The translations under genes were made by a program, and so were the position numbers. Positions 49,680 through 61,143 of a stretch of DNA of 64,000 bases are shown piece by piece. Below the pieces are notes generated by a model that worked only from the letters and a program-made list of their open reading frames with translations, made no database searches and was not told the DNA's origin. This DNA is from Adineta vaga (Eukaryota; Rotifera): NCBI GenBank assembly GCA_021613535.1, contig CP075494.1, forward strand, positions 12,710,001 to 12,774,000, in the 5' to 3' direction. Numbering within the stretch: the first letter of the stretch is position 1; each line of letters begins with the position of its first letter.

Positions 49680-49998
49680 AATGAAATATTTGATGGAGAA
49701 AAATGCTGAAAATAATCTAAATATTCGATTTTATGAGTTCGATTGAAAACTTTGTATGAAAAAGATAAAAACGATTCGACTGGTCACAAACTGATTGAAT
49801 CATTTTTGTTGATAGAGGTCGTTTGATATTAGAGTATGCAACTCTTTTCGTTTTTATCTTTACTTTCTATGCTGTCTCTCGTTAATAATTAGTAATGAAA
49901 TGACAAAAATATATCGTATACTATAGTATTTTGAAATATTAGAAAAATGTAGTATCAAATAGTGAAGAAAAAAACTTTTTAAAAATTACAACAAAAAT
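49680..49998. other. Intergenic region between GalNAc-transferase and NO VEIN-like genes
   Basis: About 320 bp between two minus-strand genes. AT-rich, with no coding potential or repeat that I can support. Confidence 0.55.
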
Positions 49999-52311
49999 TC
50001 ATAAAATTTCATCGTGCTGTTTATCAACTATAGGTTGTGATTTCGTTTTCCATGACCATTTTTGCGACATATCATTAGGATTACAATTCTGCATTTTGAT
50101 ATGATCCACATCACTCGATGATGCCATACATAGATTCGATGCTGAATGAAGTAATTGTTGGTGCTAGAAGAAAAAAAAGCCAGACAAATCATTGTGAAAA
50201 ACACACTAACTTATGAATTTGAATGCAAAACAAACCTCATTATATATCCAAGTTTGATTTTTATTTTGTCTATCACATCGTACAACAATGACTTGATCTT
50301 CTTTATCTATATCTGCTTTTCCACCTGAATACTGTAAACATCCATCATCACGACGAATTTCACCAGTTGAAGTCAACATAAAAAACTACATGAAAATATA
50401 TTAGACATACTCAATACAAACGGATTGTTTTCAAACAGACCTGATTGCCACCTTGATTATGGCACATATAACCAACTACTGATTCATTAAAACTTCTTTG
50501 TTCAGTACTTCCATCCAGACAGTAACTGGTACCCAAGTTTCGAACCTATAAATTACCATTTGTAGTAAATCGATAGATCAATCACGTATTAAAATAAGCA
50601 CATACTGCACCGAACATTACGGAATCCTCTGGAATGTATAAATCTGGATAAATCTCTGTTAGATACCATTTAAATGATTTACATTGTAACTTTTGCCGAA
50701 GTAGTTTCCGTGAAGTAACATTATCATAGTTTTCCTATGCATAGATAAAAACTCAGTAACAGATATTTAAAAATATTATATGAATTTTACCAAATTATAA
50801 CTAATTCTCTGATAATAATATTTCTAAGAAGAAAATCGATCTCAATTTTCCTACTGAATGACTATCATTTCGTTTTTCATACTTTATATTCATCAAGCCA
50901 AACTTCAGCAACACGAACTGCATTCTTTTTCAAAACATACACATCAGGTAGCCATAAATAAGGAGAAGATTTACGAAAGATATGTCCTACATGGGAACAT
51001 GGTGCAGTCAGAAGAGTACCTAACAGAATAAATTTGATCCAAAGATATAAAATACATTAAATTTTTACCTCCACACATCCATATTCGAAACGATATTTCC
51101 AAATTTTCACCACCCCATATATCCATACCATCATCATCTTTCAATAAAAAAAACGCCATAATCATATATTTTATCAGTATAATTTCTAAGATTTGTATTT
51201 ATATTTACAACTTACAAGTTCCTAAATCATAAAAATAACTTTTACTAATTGCAAACAATCCTCCAGCCATTGTTGGTGATCTTGCTGGTTCTAAAGGATT
51301 TTTTCTTTGTTGCTTTTCTCGCTCGGATAATACATGCCAAGAGAATTGTAAATCCCAATTAAAACCACCGACGGCTATTGAATTGGGTTTGTTAGGAATA
51401 TATTTAAATGTTATTTCATCAACAGTATCGATCAGCGGTGTAATCACCACTGTACGATTACGTGATATAGGATGAAGTAATGGTTCAAGCCAACCTTCAG
51501 TCACTTCAATATGTGAATCAAGAAAGATGATTACATCACCTTGAACTTGAGCAGCACCGGCCAAACGTGAACGTACTATACCTTCACGTCTTGCCTGTCG
51601 AACAATTGATACAATTTTCAATTTTTTTATGTAATTCTCCAATGGTTGTTTCAAATTATCTATTTCGAAAGAATTCTTACAAGTGAAGAGATACTTTCTT
51701 CAAATTTTCTCACCTATTTGAGAAAAGTCATCAACAAGAATAATTTCTTTTAGTAAATATGCAGGACTACGATTGATAATTGAATGTATGGATCTGACTA
51801 ATACAGACAATGCTTCATTATGAAAACACATAACAATACTAGCTGTAATTGTCAATGGTTCGTATTGAAGTTGTCGACAACGTGGATCACGTACATCGGG
51901 TAAACTTCGATGTTTTGATATTAAATTACTCACATATTCACTAAAATGATGCGTATTAAAACCATGATTATATTTTTGTAATTCTTTTGGTATTAATTTA
52001 TTTTTATCAATTTCAACTGCTTTACCCATTTCACCAGGACTATTTGGATCTGCTTCTTTATAATTAACATCTGATAATAGCAGTTCATCGTCATCTAATT
52101 TTAACTTTAATAATTTCATATAGAAATCAATAATATAACGGAAACTCAATTTCGATTCTGTATCACCATCATCATCTACAATGATTTTGTTCTCAGATGT
52201 TTGTTTGTTTTCTACACCACTTGAATGTAGAACGAAAACAGCAATAATAAACCAAACCATTGGAATACAAAGAGTAATACGAAATAGATAACGACGTTTT
52301 AGCATCCACAT
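49999..52311 (-). CDS. Polypeptide N-acetylgalactosaminyltransferase (GALNT)
   Basis: Predicted 609-aa type II Golgi membrane enzyme that starts mucin-type O-glycosylation by moving GalNAc from UDP-GalNAc to Ser/Thr. Exons in coding order: 52311-51714, 51659-51216, 51137-51069, 51019-50883, 50823-50791, 50734-50606, 50545-50441, 50385-50236, 50163-49999. A short basic cytosolic end and one TM helix ([19 protein letters not shown]) come first. The GT-A domain has [42 protein letters not shown] (the DxH metal motif, with Ile where Cys is common) and [13 protein letters not shown]. It closes with the Gal/GalNAc-T motif ([20 protein letters not shown]) and [11 protein letters not shown]. The C-terminal ricin-B-type lectin domain ([27 protein letters not shown]) is complete. 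Which GALNT subtype it is cannot be told by eye. Confidence 0.94.
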
Positions 52312-52746
52312 GCTTTATACTTTCAGTCGACGACGAGTCAAGTTCACGCAATCATTTTTTTTTACTAAAATACGACATGCTCGTCAAATGTTATGGATGA
52401 CTAAGAATATTTACATAAACAGTGCATACTGTTCTTTACCTTCACGACGATATAACTGAAGTACGATATGTACCTTTTTCAATGTGTCTTCGTTCGATTT
52501 TTTTTTATTAGTTATCAATTGTCGAATGAACAGAAGAAGAAGAAAAATCTACTAATGAATGTTTGCGTTCTATTCTCTAAATAGTTTCATTTGTTATGTA
52601 AAGGAATTTCTCTTTTTCTTTATTTTCATACAATAATCAATCAATAAAACGAGAGATTCATTGAATATATTAATAATAAAATAATAATAATAATAATAAC
52701 AACAACAACAACATCAATAAAATACTAAAGTCCTTTCTTTTTCTTT
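52312..52746. other. Intergenic region with ATT/AAC microsatellite
   Basis: About 435 bp between two minus-strand genes. Near 52670-52712 it holds a compound trinucleotide repeat (TAA units followed by CAA units). No coding potential. Confidence 0.6.
52668..52712. repeat. Compound (TAA)n(CAA)n microsatellite
   Basis: Roughly ten TAA units followed by about five CAA units, just downstream of the ARFRP1 stop codon. Confidence 0.85.
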
Positions 52747-53355
52747 TCAAGCGATATCTTGTCGTTTTGGTGGTCGCGTCATTGAATTTCGAACAATACA
52801 ATCTTTCATCCAATTGATTGATTCATTAATTCCATCACCTGATAAAGCTGAACACGCCAGAACCATACAATCACGTACACCAATTTTTGCTGTAGAACGA
52901 TTAAATGTTCGTTTAATTTCTGGAACAGTCATACATTGTTCAAGATCTTGTTTATTACATGAAACTAATAATGGAACATTGGTTAATTGTTCTGATTGAA
53001 TCATTTTATCAAAGATTAACCATGATTCTTCTAAACGTTCACGATCAGCACTATCAATTATATAAATAATTCCATGACAATCAGCATAATATTTATCCCA
53101 TAAAGATTGTAATTCTTCTTGTCCACCTAAATCCCAAAAATTTAAACGAATATTTCCAATATCAATCGTGCCTATATTACAACCAACAGTTGTTGTTATT
53201 TTCGATGGATTCATCATTTTATAATTTGGACAATATTTTGTTTTTGTTTGTTCAAGATAAGTTGTTTTACCAGCATTATCAAGACCAACAATAAGAATGT
53301 AATAATCATCTTTTTGTGTTAAATATTGATAAAGTCCGGTTAATAAAGTCCACAT
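52747..53355 (-). CDS. ARFRP1: ADP-ribosylation factor-related protein 1 (Golgi small GTPase)
   Basis: Single uninterrupted frame of 202 aa, the same size as human ARFRP1 (201 aa) and alignable end to end. The start MWTLLTGLYQYLTQKDDY matches the family and lacks the Gly-2 myristoylation site of ARFs, as expected, because ARFRP1 is N-acetylated. GTPase boxes: GLDNAGKT (P-loop), ITTTVGCNIGT (switch I), DLGGQEELQSLWDKYY (switch II, diagnostic for ARFRP1), CNKQD (base recognition) and CSALSGDG (G5). The tail NSMTRPPKRQDIA is also typical. ARFRP1 recruits ARL1 and golgins to the trans-Golgi. The lack of introns is unusual in this window, but the frame is intact with all functional residues, so it is likely an active gene. 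Confidence 0.97.
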   Translation of the reverse strand: MWTLLTGLYQYLTQKDDYYILIVGLDNAGKTTYLEQTKTKYCPNYKMMNPSKITTTVGCNIGTIDIGNIRLNFWDLGGQEELQSLWDKYYADCHGIIYIIDSADRERLEESWLIFDKMIQSEQLTNVPLLVSCNKQDLEQCMTVPEIKRTFNRSTAKIGVRDCMVLACSALSGDGINESINWMKDCIVRNSMTRPPKRQDIA

Positions 53356-54003
53356 TTCTAAATTCTATTCAGTTGTTTAAGATTAAATACAAAGTTTACA
53401 AAGGTAATCTAAAATAATATGTACACTATGCAAATCAAAATGAGCATATGTTTCGTGAGAATTTTTATATCAGTTGACGTTGACGAACGAACGAATCCAT
53501 GGAGTAGCACAAAAAATTAAAGCGTTGTATTTTGTTTGGTGGAAAGTAACTTTTATATTTGTCCTATCAATCGTCAATACATTTCTCACTATCGACATCT
53601 ATGTGTAATAATAGATCAGAGAACAGAATTTATACTCGTTGAATATTGTAAATTTGATCATTATTTCATGCATTGATTTTGCATAATAATTCCTAACAAA
53701 TGTTACATGTCTGTCTGTCTGCCTGTGAAACAATTTGATTATAGAAAAGAATGCATTGTACGATATATAGTCACGTTATCTGTTTGATATCGACGTAATA
53801 TATCCAATCTTGATATTGAAAGATATTCGAATGAAACTATTTCTATCCTCAATATGATTTAATCTTCTGTTTGTTGTTTTTTTTATTCAATCGAACACAA
53901 CGAATTACATATACAAAAGAACAGTATGTGAAAAAATAATACTGATCTGATTGGAATCGATTTGAATTAATGTTCATGTTTGCACCTAAAAATAAATATA
54001 TGA
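53356..54003. other. Intergenic region between SEH1 and ARFRP1
   Basis: About 650 bp. Includes the 5' region of ARFRP1 (possibly a leader intron) and the 3' UTR of the SEH1 gene. No supported open frame; a short CTGT repeat lies near 53709-53724. Confidence 0.5.
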
Positions 54004-55714
54004 TTATAAAGAAGAAATATTGCTTTTTCCATCATTTACAGATTCCGTTGATTGACTTGCATCAGCTTTTATTTTTTCAAGTGCTTCAGCTTGAAGACTA
54101 ACATTACTTTCACATTTCCATGGACCATTGATTGTTCCTAGAAATAATCATATCATCATTTTTGTTTCGTTTTCTTTTCCAACAAACCTTTCCACATTCG
54201 AATTCTTCCATCATCTCCACAACTATAAAGAACTGAACCAAATACATTCCAACAAACTTTCCATACCTAATATTCAAATACATAAATTTTTATTCAGAAA
54301 AAACATCAAGTTTGATTATTACTGTTGAACCATGATCATCTAATGTAATAATTCGTGTTACATCATATGTTTGTGCTTTATTTTCACCACTATTATTCAA
54401 TTCTCCTCTAGAAAAAGAATCTTTCAATGAAAAGAAAACAAAACGATGATTTACTTTGCTGGTTTAATTGTAAATAAATCAATATCATTTGAAGCAACAG
54501 CAAGTAAATGATATGATTGACCAAAATTTGGTGCAAATTGAATATCTTTTATCGCATTTTGTAATAACATATTTACACTTGTTAAATCAACTTTAATCGC
54601 TTTTCTAAAATTAAAATCATGTTTAATTAGTTTCAACATTATATCATTTACCGATCAGGAGCATATTCCCATAATTGAAGTTTTGCACCAGCACCTGTAT
54701 TACAATCATCACTTCCAATTGCAAGTAATGGTGCTAAATGATGTCTAATATAAACTAGAATAATTACATGCTGATATCAATGTTGATTTCATACCTTGCT
54801 GTACTCCATGAAATACAACTTAAATTCGACATTTTTGTTTGAATTTCTTCTTTATTAACTACAGTAGGACCTTGAAAATCATAAATACGTATGCGACCAT
54901 CAAAAAATGCAGTCGACTAAAGAAAATAATTCATTTAAGATATTTTCTTCGAATGAAAATAGATTATTATTGTTTTAATTACAAGAACAAGTCCAAGATG
55001 TTTTGGAGCAAATTGAAGTGCTACTGTATTATAAGTCGATGAATGTGCACCAGACTCTAAACTTGATGTTCGTGATTCTGAAGAGCCAAATAGAAATGAA
55101 TCGTAGAATTGATCTAATATTACACATATTTATTTATATAATCATCATCCATACTAATCGAATATATGTATACCTTTATGTACCCATTTTGTTGCATATT
55201 CGGACGGATCATTCGGTCCTGTTGGAGCCTATACTAGCAAAATGTATAAAAAATGAGAAGTATTTGTCAAGAAAACTTACTTTATACCAAACATGAACAA
55301 AACGATCGTAAGAAACAGTCGCAAGAATGCCACCAAACTCAGAATGAGCCCATGTTACCCTAAATATTGTAAAATTTAGTATTATTGACAGTTTAATTTT
55401 TAGAAAATTTACCGAATGATCGGACCAGTTGGTGTAGGAAACTATACAAGTCAAAAAAATTAAAAGCAAAACATGATTATTACAAATGATTTACTGAAAA
55501 ACAACCGGATTGTCGCCATGAATCATCATCATGTAAATCATAGATCTAATTAGAATAAATAGATACATAAATTCGAGAAAAAAGAAATTCTTACTCGAAC
55601 ATATCCATCACTTGAACATGTAGCCATTCGTGTTCCATAAAAATTAAATGCTGTTTCATGTATGAAATCTTTATGTAAGTTTGGCAACTGTCTAATGTCC
55701 TCGTTGCCTATCAT
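54004..55714 (-). CDS. SEH1L: SEH1-like nucleoporin / GATOR2 WD40 protein
   Basis: Predicted 375 aa (human 360-421). Exons in coding order: 55714-55595, 55545-55495, 55441-55413, 55359-55281, 55228-55174, 55113-54983, 54916-54795, 54744-54652, 54604-54455, 54407-54323, 54266-54188, 54137-54004. WD40 blades match SEH1: [20 protein letters not shown] at the start, [73 protein letters not shown] and [20 protein letters not shown]. The C-terminus is a short disordered Ser-rich tail. SEH1 is a shared subunit of the nuclear-pore Y complex and of GATOR2 (amino-acid signalling to TORC1). One exon is only 29 nt. The match is continuous, so I am confident. Confidence 0.93.
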
Positions 55715-56399
55715 GTTGATATTATACACAAAATCCGAATAAGAGCAATTTTTTTAAATTGTGATATTTATGATAGATAGATAGATATATAGTCTATGTC
55801 TATTTCATTCATTTCTTTTCTTCATTGGTTAAACGTATTCATCTATCAATGTTCTTGTTCTGCTTACTACAGGATATCATTTTTGATAACCTGAGACATC
55901 TATCGTTACAACTGTCTTTCACAATTTCTCAAGTTTGTAATTGAAATAATACATGTTCAGTACCGATTTGAATCGATATGTCATGTCTTCGTCGAAAAAG
56001 ACTTCTTCCTTGAAGTTAGAAATGTTTTTTTTTATATTAGAAAAATGAGTTAGTTTCTTCCAGGAATGCCAAGATAATCACCATTTTGGAGCTAGGAAAT
56101 TTCGAGGACATACAAGGTATAATCTAATAGTGAATTTCTGGTTGAATGTGTATAGTCTTTGCCTTTGGAAACAAAAAGAGTTGTATTTTCATCATTTAAC
56201 AGAAATTAATTTTTTAATTAGTTTCTATCTTTAGACATGTTTCGGTAATTCTCATTTTATGAGATTTTGTATTAAGCTTAATGCCCTCAGAGATGACCTT
56301 TAGATTTAAAGAAAAGACATGTTATTTTACTTTTAATTGGAAAAAGTAATATATAAAACTGGTTGGTTCTATTTATTCATATATTTATAATCAGTGAGA
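55715..56399. other. Divergent intergenic region (SEH1 / receptor)
   Basis: About 685 bp between divergent start codons; promoters for both are expected. AT-rich, with a short GATA run near 55775-55790 and no coding signal. Confidence 0.5.
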
Positions 56400-57493
56400 A
56401 TGTCAATAGCAATAATTTACGAGATTCGTCAACAATTAGGTTATTATGGTATACCAACATTGATAGTTACGGGAAATATTGGTAATTTGTTTCTCGTATT
56501 TATGTTAGTACGCTCATTGAAACATAATCCTAATTCATGTTCACTCTATTTACTTTTTTCATCATTTGGCAATATATTTGTTATTAATACAGCATTAGTT
56601 TCTACTTTGTATGGTATGGTTCAATTAGAACCAACTCATTCATCGAATGTTCTCTGTAAATTACGATGGTTTGGTGGTCATGTATTATTTATGCTATCAC
56701 GATGCTGTAGTAAGTTCTTATTTCTTGACAAAATTCTCTTATATAAAGTATTCCTTATTTCTAGTGGTTGCAGCATGTATCGATCGGTGGGCCCTTTGTT
56801 CTCAGAATGTAAAAATTCGGTCTTTTTGTCAAGTACATGTAGCTCGTCGTGTAATTATAATAATATTCTTAATATCTATTATATTACCAGCTCCATTATT
56901 TCTTTACTATGACAATAGTTCTGGTCGATGTATTCTTACTCCACTTTATGCTTTAGCTTATACAATCTTTTCATTTCTTGCTATCAGTATTATTCCTTTA
57001 TTCCTGATGATTATATTCAGTGTATTGACTAGTCACAATTTACATACAATACGATCACGTGTTTTACCTCAAGGAAATACCGTACAGAATATTCGCATAC
57101 ACAAACGTGATCATGATTTAGTGAAAATGTTAGTCGGTGAAGTATTTGTTTACTGTTTCACTCAATCTATATTTCCGGTCAATACCATGTATGGATATTT
57201 TACAAGTTTTTTCACAGCTGATAAAAGTCAAATGCGAATAGCTGTTGAATCGCTAATTTCTTTTATTATTCATCCTCTACTTTCGTTTACTCATTGTTGT
57301 ACGCAATTTTATAGTAAGTAGTTTATTTGATAATTCTACAATTAACAGGTTAATCTTTTTCTTTTATCTTTTAGTTTGTATACTAGTTTCACGTAGTTTT
57401 CGAAAAGAATTTATACATTTCTTTCATCGTCGAGCTGTACAACGCAATTTGACAAGATCTGTCGGAAGACCAACAGAACATAGACATATTTAA
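56400..57493 (+). CDS. Rhodopsin-like G-protein-coupled receptor (orphan)
   Basis: Predicted 325 aa with seven hydrophobic helices. Exons: 56400-56709, 56765-57313, 57375-57493. TM1 contains the class-A signature Gly-Asn (VTGNIGNLFLVFMLVRSL). TM2/TM3 are separated by a conserved Cys (SNVLCKLRWFGGH). The end of TM3 reads VVAACIDRWALCS, an IDRW version of the DRY motif. TM4 (IIIIFLISIILPAPLFLYY), TM5 (FLAISIIPLFLMIIFSVL), a basic third loop (RSRVLPQ...IHKRDHDL) and TM6/TM7 follow, but the CWxP and NPxxY motifs are poorly kept. The C-terminal tail begins with the usual amphipathic segment (SRSFRKEFIHFF). I know of similar short orphan receptors as large expansions in rotifers. The ligand is unknown; a peptide is a guess. 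The annotated ATG at 56400 gives an extracellular end of only ~12 residues. Confidence 0.85.
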
Positions 57494-57694
57494 AAATTAT
57501 CTGAAAAACTTTATCTATTTACCTATTTTTATTTTTATTCGAGCGAACTGAACGCGTTCTACTGACATAGATTTTATCTAAGATTAATCTTGCGAAGTAT
57601 GTTGTAAATGCAGTTGTTATAGAAACAAAATCTGTCATTTGTCAGAGCACATCATGTCATTTAATTTTAATCTTAAGAATCTTTTCTTCTATCC

Positions 57695-58709
57695 TTAATT
57701 TCGTATAATTAAATAGAGATGTTCTTCTACTCGTCGTAATCTTTGATTATTATGTTGATTAAATTCTACCGTTGTATCAATAATTTCAACAAGTTCAATG
57801 GTACATGATGAACCTATAAAATTCGAATATGAAATTGATTATGTATTATAAAGAATAATTACCAAACAATTGATCTATATCAGTTGTAGTCACACGATGA
57901 GGAGGACCTGTAAATAAAGGAATTAAATGAATATCAATAGATCAAATGTACAAACCAGTGAAATCTAAATCATCATAATAACTAGCAAGAAGATAAAGTC
58001 GTGTATGTTTTGGTGTCATTATTTGTAAAAGAATATCTCGATATCTAGAATGAGAACAAGTAGTTTTGACAAAGATTGAAAATCTATACCAACTGTTGTC
58101 GATCTGAAACATTAATTGCTACGAATCCACCGCGATCAAAAATCCAATCAATAGTTGGTAATGGGCTATAGATATATTTTATTTATTCAAGCAAAATTAG
58201 TTTAGAAAAATAGTTACCGATTGAACGTAAAAAAATCCATACAAAAAATTGTGACAGAACGATCAATACCCTAAATTAATAGGTGAATTAATGAGATAAT
58301 CAATTTCTTGTAGTTACTTGATAAATTTGACATCTATTATTCTCATCAGTTTCAATTTCATGCGTAATATTATTTTCTTCGAAAAATGCTTCCACACCTA
58401 ATTGAATATATTCAATACCAATAACTTGATGACCAGCATCTAGTGCTGCCTTCATGTCAACTGTTTTACCACACAGAGGAAATAAAATACATTGTCGTTG
58501 ATTCAGATTTGTTATTTTTGAAAGTATATGTTTATCAAAATGTCTTTAAAATAATACCACGTAGATTAAATTAATCAAATGAGAATTTACTTATTTATAG
58601 TCAATCGATTGAATCCAATCTTACCGAAAAGCCATCGATCATTCCAGTAAGACTGATCAACTACTTTTGGCATGTGTTGCTGTCGGCGTTCATTATTCAA
58701 TGCCGTCAT
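57695..58709 (-). CDS. TPMT: Thiopurine S-methyltransferase-like enzyme
   Basis: Predicted 240 aa, near the 245 aa of human TPMT. Exons in coding order: 58709-58591, 58543-58318, 58270-58218, 58165-58094, 58044-57956, 57907-57863, 57813-57695. It is a class I SAM-dependent methyltransferase. Visible landmarks: YWNDRWLFGKIGF, FPLCGKTVDMKAALDAGHQV (SAM-binding loop), IGIEYIQLGVEAFFEE, DWIFDRGGFVAINVSDRQQY, LYLLASYYDD, TGPPHRV (the GPP motif) and QLFGSSCTIELVE. TPMT methylates aromatic and heterocyclic thiols; some bacterial and algal relatives act on halides, thiocyanate or selenium, so the natural substrate is open. The donor after DRQQ is GTTGGT, an unusual one, chosen because it restores DRQQYRDILLQ. 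Confidence 0.92.
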
Positions 58710-59363
58710 TATTTTCTAACCTCTAAAGTATATGGTTTCTATCGTACGACTATATTTTATGTATATCATCATTCTGTTTTTGTGTTATCAATATTTAATC
58801 TGACTCATTGTAAGATATATGATTTACCGTAAGCGCCTTTTCTTTGCTATTCTTTCATTTCGCATAACAATAAGTATGTTTATACTAGGCGATGCGATAA
58901 GCAGGAGCGTTTATGAAGTCCTGCGCGATTTTTCTTGCTTTCGTTATGCCTACCTCGACATACACATATAAACTTGTCATTTTGTGCTGCGATGATCTCG
59001 CCAACTGTAGATCAGAAAAAAATGGCTGAATTAGCAGACGAAAATATGGAGCTCGTAACCGAATTCTACTTATCGCATCGCATTCTATAGTCGAATGAAG
59101 CTCGAATACCATCTAGCTGTTTTCTTTTTTCGAAAGAAATTATAGACTTATGTCAGAACAAATAAAAATGTTTGGAAAAAAGTAAAGATTTATAGAGCGG
59201 GTAACACTTTTATCATCATCATCATCATCAGTGAGTTTAAGATTTTTGCAGCAAGTATAAAAAAATATAATCAATGACAAGCACCAAATTGGCAAATTGG
59301 AAGGAAACTCAATAGATGATTGTAACTTCAAAAGAAGAACGTCATCGTCGATGACTCGGTATT
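58710..59363. other. Boundary region between core genes and the accessory array
   Basis: About 650 bp with no supported gene. A 75-codon minus frame at 58885-59112 has no recognisable pattern. A short (ATC)n run lies at 59213-59231. Everything to the right belongs to the WLD-domain array. Confidence 0.5.
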
Positions 59364-60129
59364 CTGAATGTAAGAAATACCGTTCTTATATGGTTAGACA
59401 ATAATGTCGACAAAAATAATGAAAATTACAAAACATACAATTAATCAAAACTATTATAGATCGTAAGAATTTTATAATTATTTCGACTACACTTGAAAAT
59501 CAAAGATATTTTCACAAAAATAACATCTAATTTTGAACCTCTCTAACGAACTGCTCAACGATGTGAACAAAATGCAGTATGCATGAGTTTTGTGAGGACG
59601 GGGAAAAACTTGGATCAACTCAATTCATCTTTTGTGAACACACAAATTCTGAAAGAAACATTATTCACTATTAACTTCGATGACAAACACATTCGAGAAT
59701 ACGTAGAATGTTGTCGCTAGATTTTTGCTAATAATCCAAAAGAATTGAAAAATATCATCATAGAAAATCCATCTGATGATATTCCTCTGATTGTTTCTTA
59801 TTTTCCATCCATCGATAGATTGAACAACTGCATAGCGAACAGCATAGGGTGGTACAAACTAGGTTTAGTATCACTTAGATTGGATCAAAAAAGAAATGGC
59901 TGAAGAATTTTTTAAGAGACTCCGTAATAAGACAACAATTGAAAATGAAAAGGCTACAAACTCTATGCAACTTAGTATGATCAAGCACAAGCAAGGAGAA
60001 TATCAAGAAGCAGTAATGCTCATTGAAGAATCGATTAATACGTACGAAATTATGTTTCTTGAGAATCATCCTGAATTGGCCATGCCCTATGACAATATTG
60101 GCCTCGTATATGAAGAAATAAATGACTGA
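59364..60129 (+). pseudogene. Decayed WLD-domain/TPR gene
   Basis: A degraded member of the array that follows. The start reads NTVLIWLDNNVDKNNENYKT in one frame (59373-59441) and is stopped by TAA at 59442. Several stops fall in the next ~150 bp, and TAG interrupts a later block at ~59730. The block around 59840-59890 reads IGWYKLGLVSLRLDQ, typical of the first TPR in bdelloid TPR proteins. After a one-base frameshift near 59893 an open frame of 77 codons continues (59896-60129, AEEFFKRLRNKT, MIKHKQGEYQEAVMLIEESI, NHPELAMPYDNIGLVYEE), i.e. about two TPR repeats ending early. So the ancestral gene joined an N-terminal WLD domain to C-terminal TPRs. Nothing here looks translatable as a whole; only the TPR piece could be. 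Confidence 0.7.
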
Positions 60130-60521
60130 TTCTATTTATGTACTCTTCAATTGAATATATTGAAGAATATTTCACCGATAAAACGTGCCTTCATATTTTT
60201 GAGAGTAGTCACCTTCCTTCTTATTCTTCTATATAAGTAAGTGGTTTTTTTTGGTTTCTCTTCGTATCTTGTGTGTCATAAATAAAATATTTGTGTCGGT
60301 TTTGTAAACGTGTGACACATCGTAGTATACTGATTACAAAAAAAAACAACGCATGCCTTGTGTCTCATAGGTTTCAACCTCGTTTCTGAGTCAATTTTAT
60401 TTACTGAGTTAATAAGAATGACACATTATATTCATTTATGCATTAAATCATGTGAAATTGATCATCTAGATTGTCTCGTAACGTTTTCGAGGAAAATAAA
60501 TATATTGCATGATACTTATTA

Positions 60522-60552
<31 letters not shown>

Positions 60553-60588
60553 CGATTCGTTACATCAGTATCTATCAACATAATTTCA
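60130..60588. other. Spacer in the WLD array with (TA)n repeat
   Basis: About 460 bp between the pseudogene and the first intact paralogue. It contains a T-rich stretch and a (TA)n microsatellite at 60522-60548, about 40 bp before the next start codon. Confidence 0.6.
60522..60548. repeat. (TA)n microsatellite
   Basis: About 13 TA units immediately upstream of the gene at 60589. Confidence 0.9.
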
Positions 60589-61143
60589 ATGGCATTAACT
60601 GATCGTGTTCAAATTATTTGGTTAGGTGTTTATGTTCCTGAAGATGCTGGATGTTACGCCTTTGAACGAATATCAAACAGTGCATCTAATGTAACATATG
60701 CTCGTACGTTTATTTCAATTATAGAAGAAAATGTTGGTCGAATTCTGTTCGTTCATAATTATCAGAGAGCATTGGAATTGATCAGAACTCATTGTGACAA
60801 ACAAATTATTTTTATTGCATCAGATTGTCTTGATCAAGATACGATATCGTCGATTCAAGTGGATTATCCAAATATTTATAGATTCTACATCTTTTCACAC
60901 AACATCACTTGTCATAATCAAATCAGCTCAAATGAAAGATGTCATTTGAAGATCTTCGATAAAGAAACGGATTTACTTGTTCAAGCGTTATGTGATATGT
61001 CGAATGATATAATTAAACAAGTTGAAATGTGTTTAGAAACAAATGATTTAAAACAAGGATTTCATTTTTTAAAATATTCATTAATTTTAACTATGAAATT
61101 AACTGAATTTAATACGAAAATGTATCTGACAATGTTAAATTAA
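60589..61143 (+). CDS. WLD-domain family protein, divergent member (array gene 1)
   Basis: Intronless 184-aa protein. It keeps the family pattern but with altered residues: strand 1 is VQIIWLGVYV (Gly where the others have Asp), the central strand is KQIIFIASD (others KIFMITSG or IYFITSG), the next is IYRFYIFSHN (others IYVFCHS or IYIFCGY), and the C-terminal helix is KETDLLVQALCDMSNDI (others EKDLLVRMIFDIANYF). It ends soon after, so it is shorter than the other two complete copies. The alternation of hydrophobic strands and helices suggests a Rossmann-like alpha/beta fold, such as receiver or TIR-like domains; no catalytic motif is obvious. No signal peptide or TM segment. Function unknown. 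Loss of the WLD Asp suggests a changed or lost activity. Confidence 0.75.
   Translation: MALTDRVQIIWLGVYVPEDAGCYAFERISNSASNVTYARTFISIIEENVGRILFVHNYQRALELIRTHCDKQIIFIASDCLDQDTISSIQVDYPNIYRFYIFSHNITCHNQISSNERCHLKIFDKETDLLVQALCDMSNDIIKQVEMCLETNDLKQGFHFLKYSLILTMKLTEFNTKMYLTMLN

Noticed and set aside
58885-59112. 75-codon minus-strand open frame between TPMT and the WLD array
   Set aside because: No motif, no splice context, no similarity that I recognise; probably chance.
60522-60548. TA repeat considered as a transposon insertion scar or telomere-like sequence
   Set aside because: Simple (TA)n runs occur three times in the window without terminal inverted repeats or G-rich telomeric units; ordinary microsatellites.
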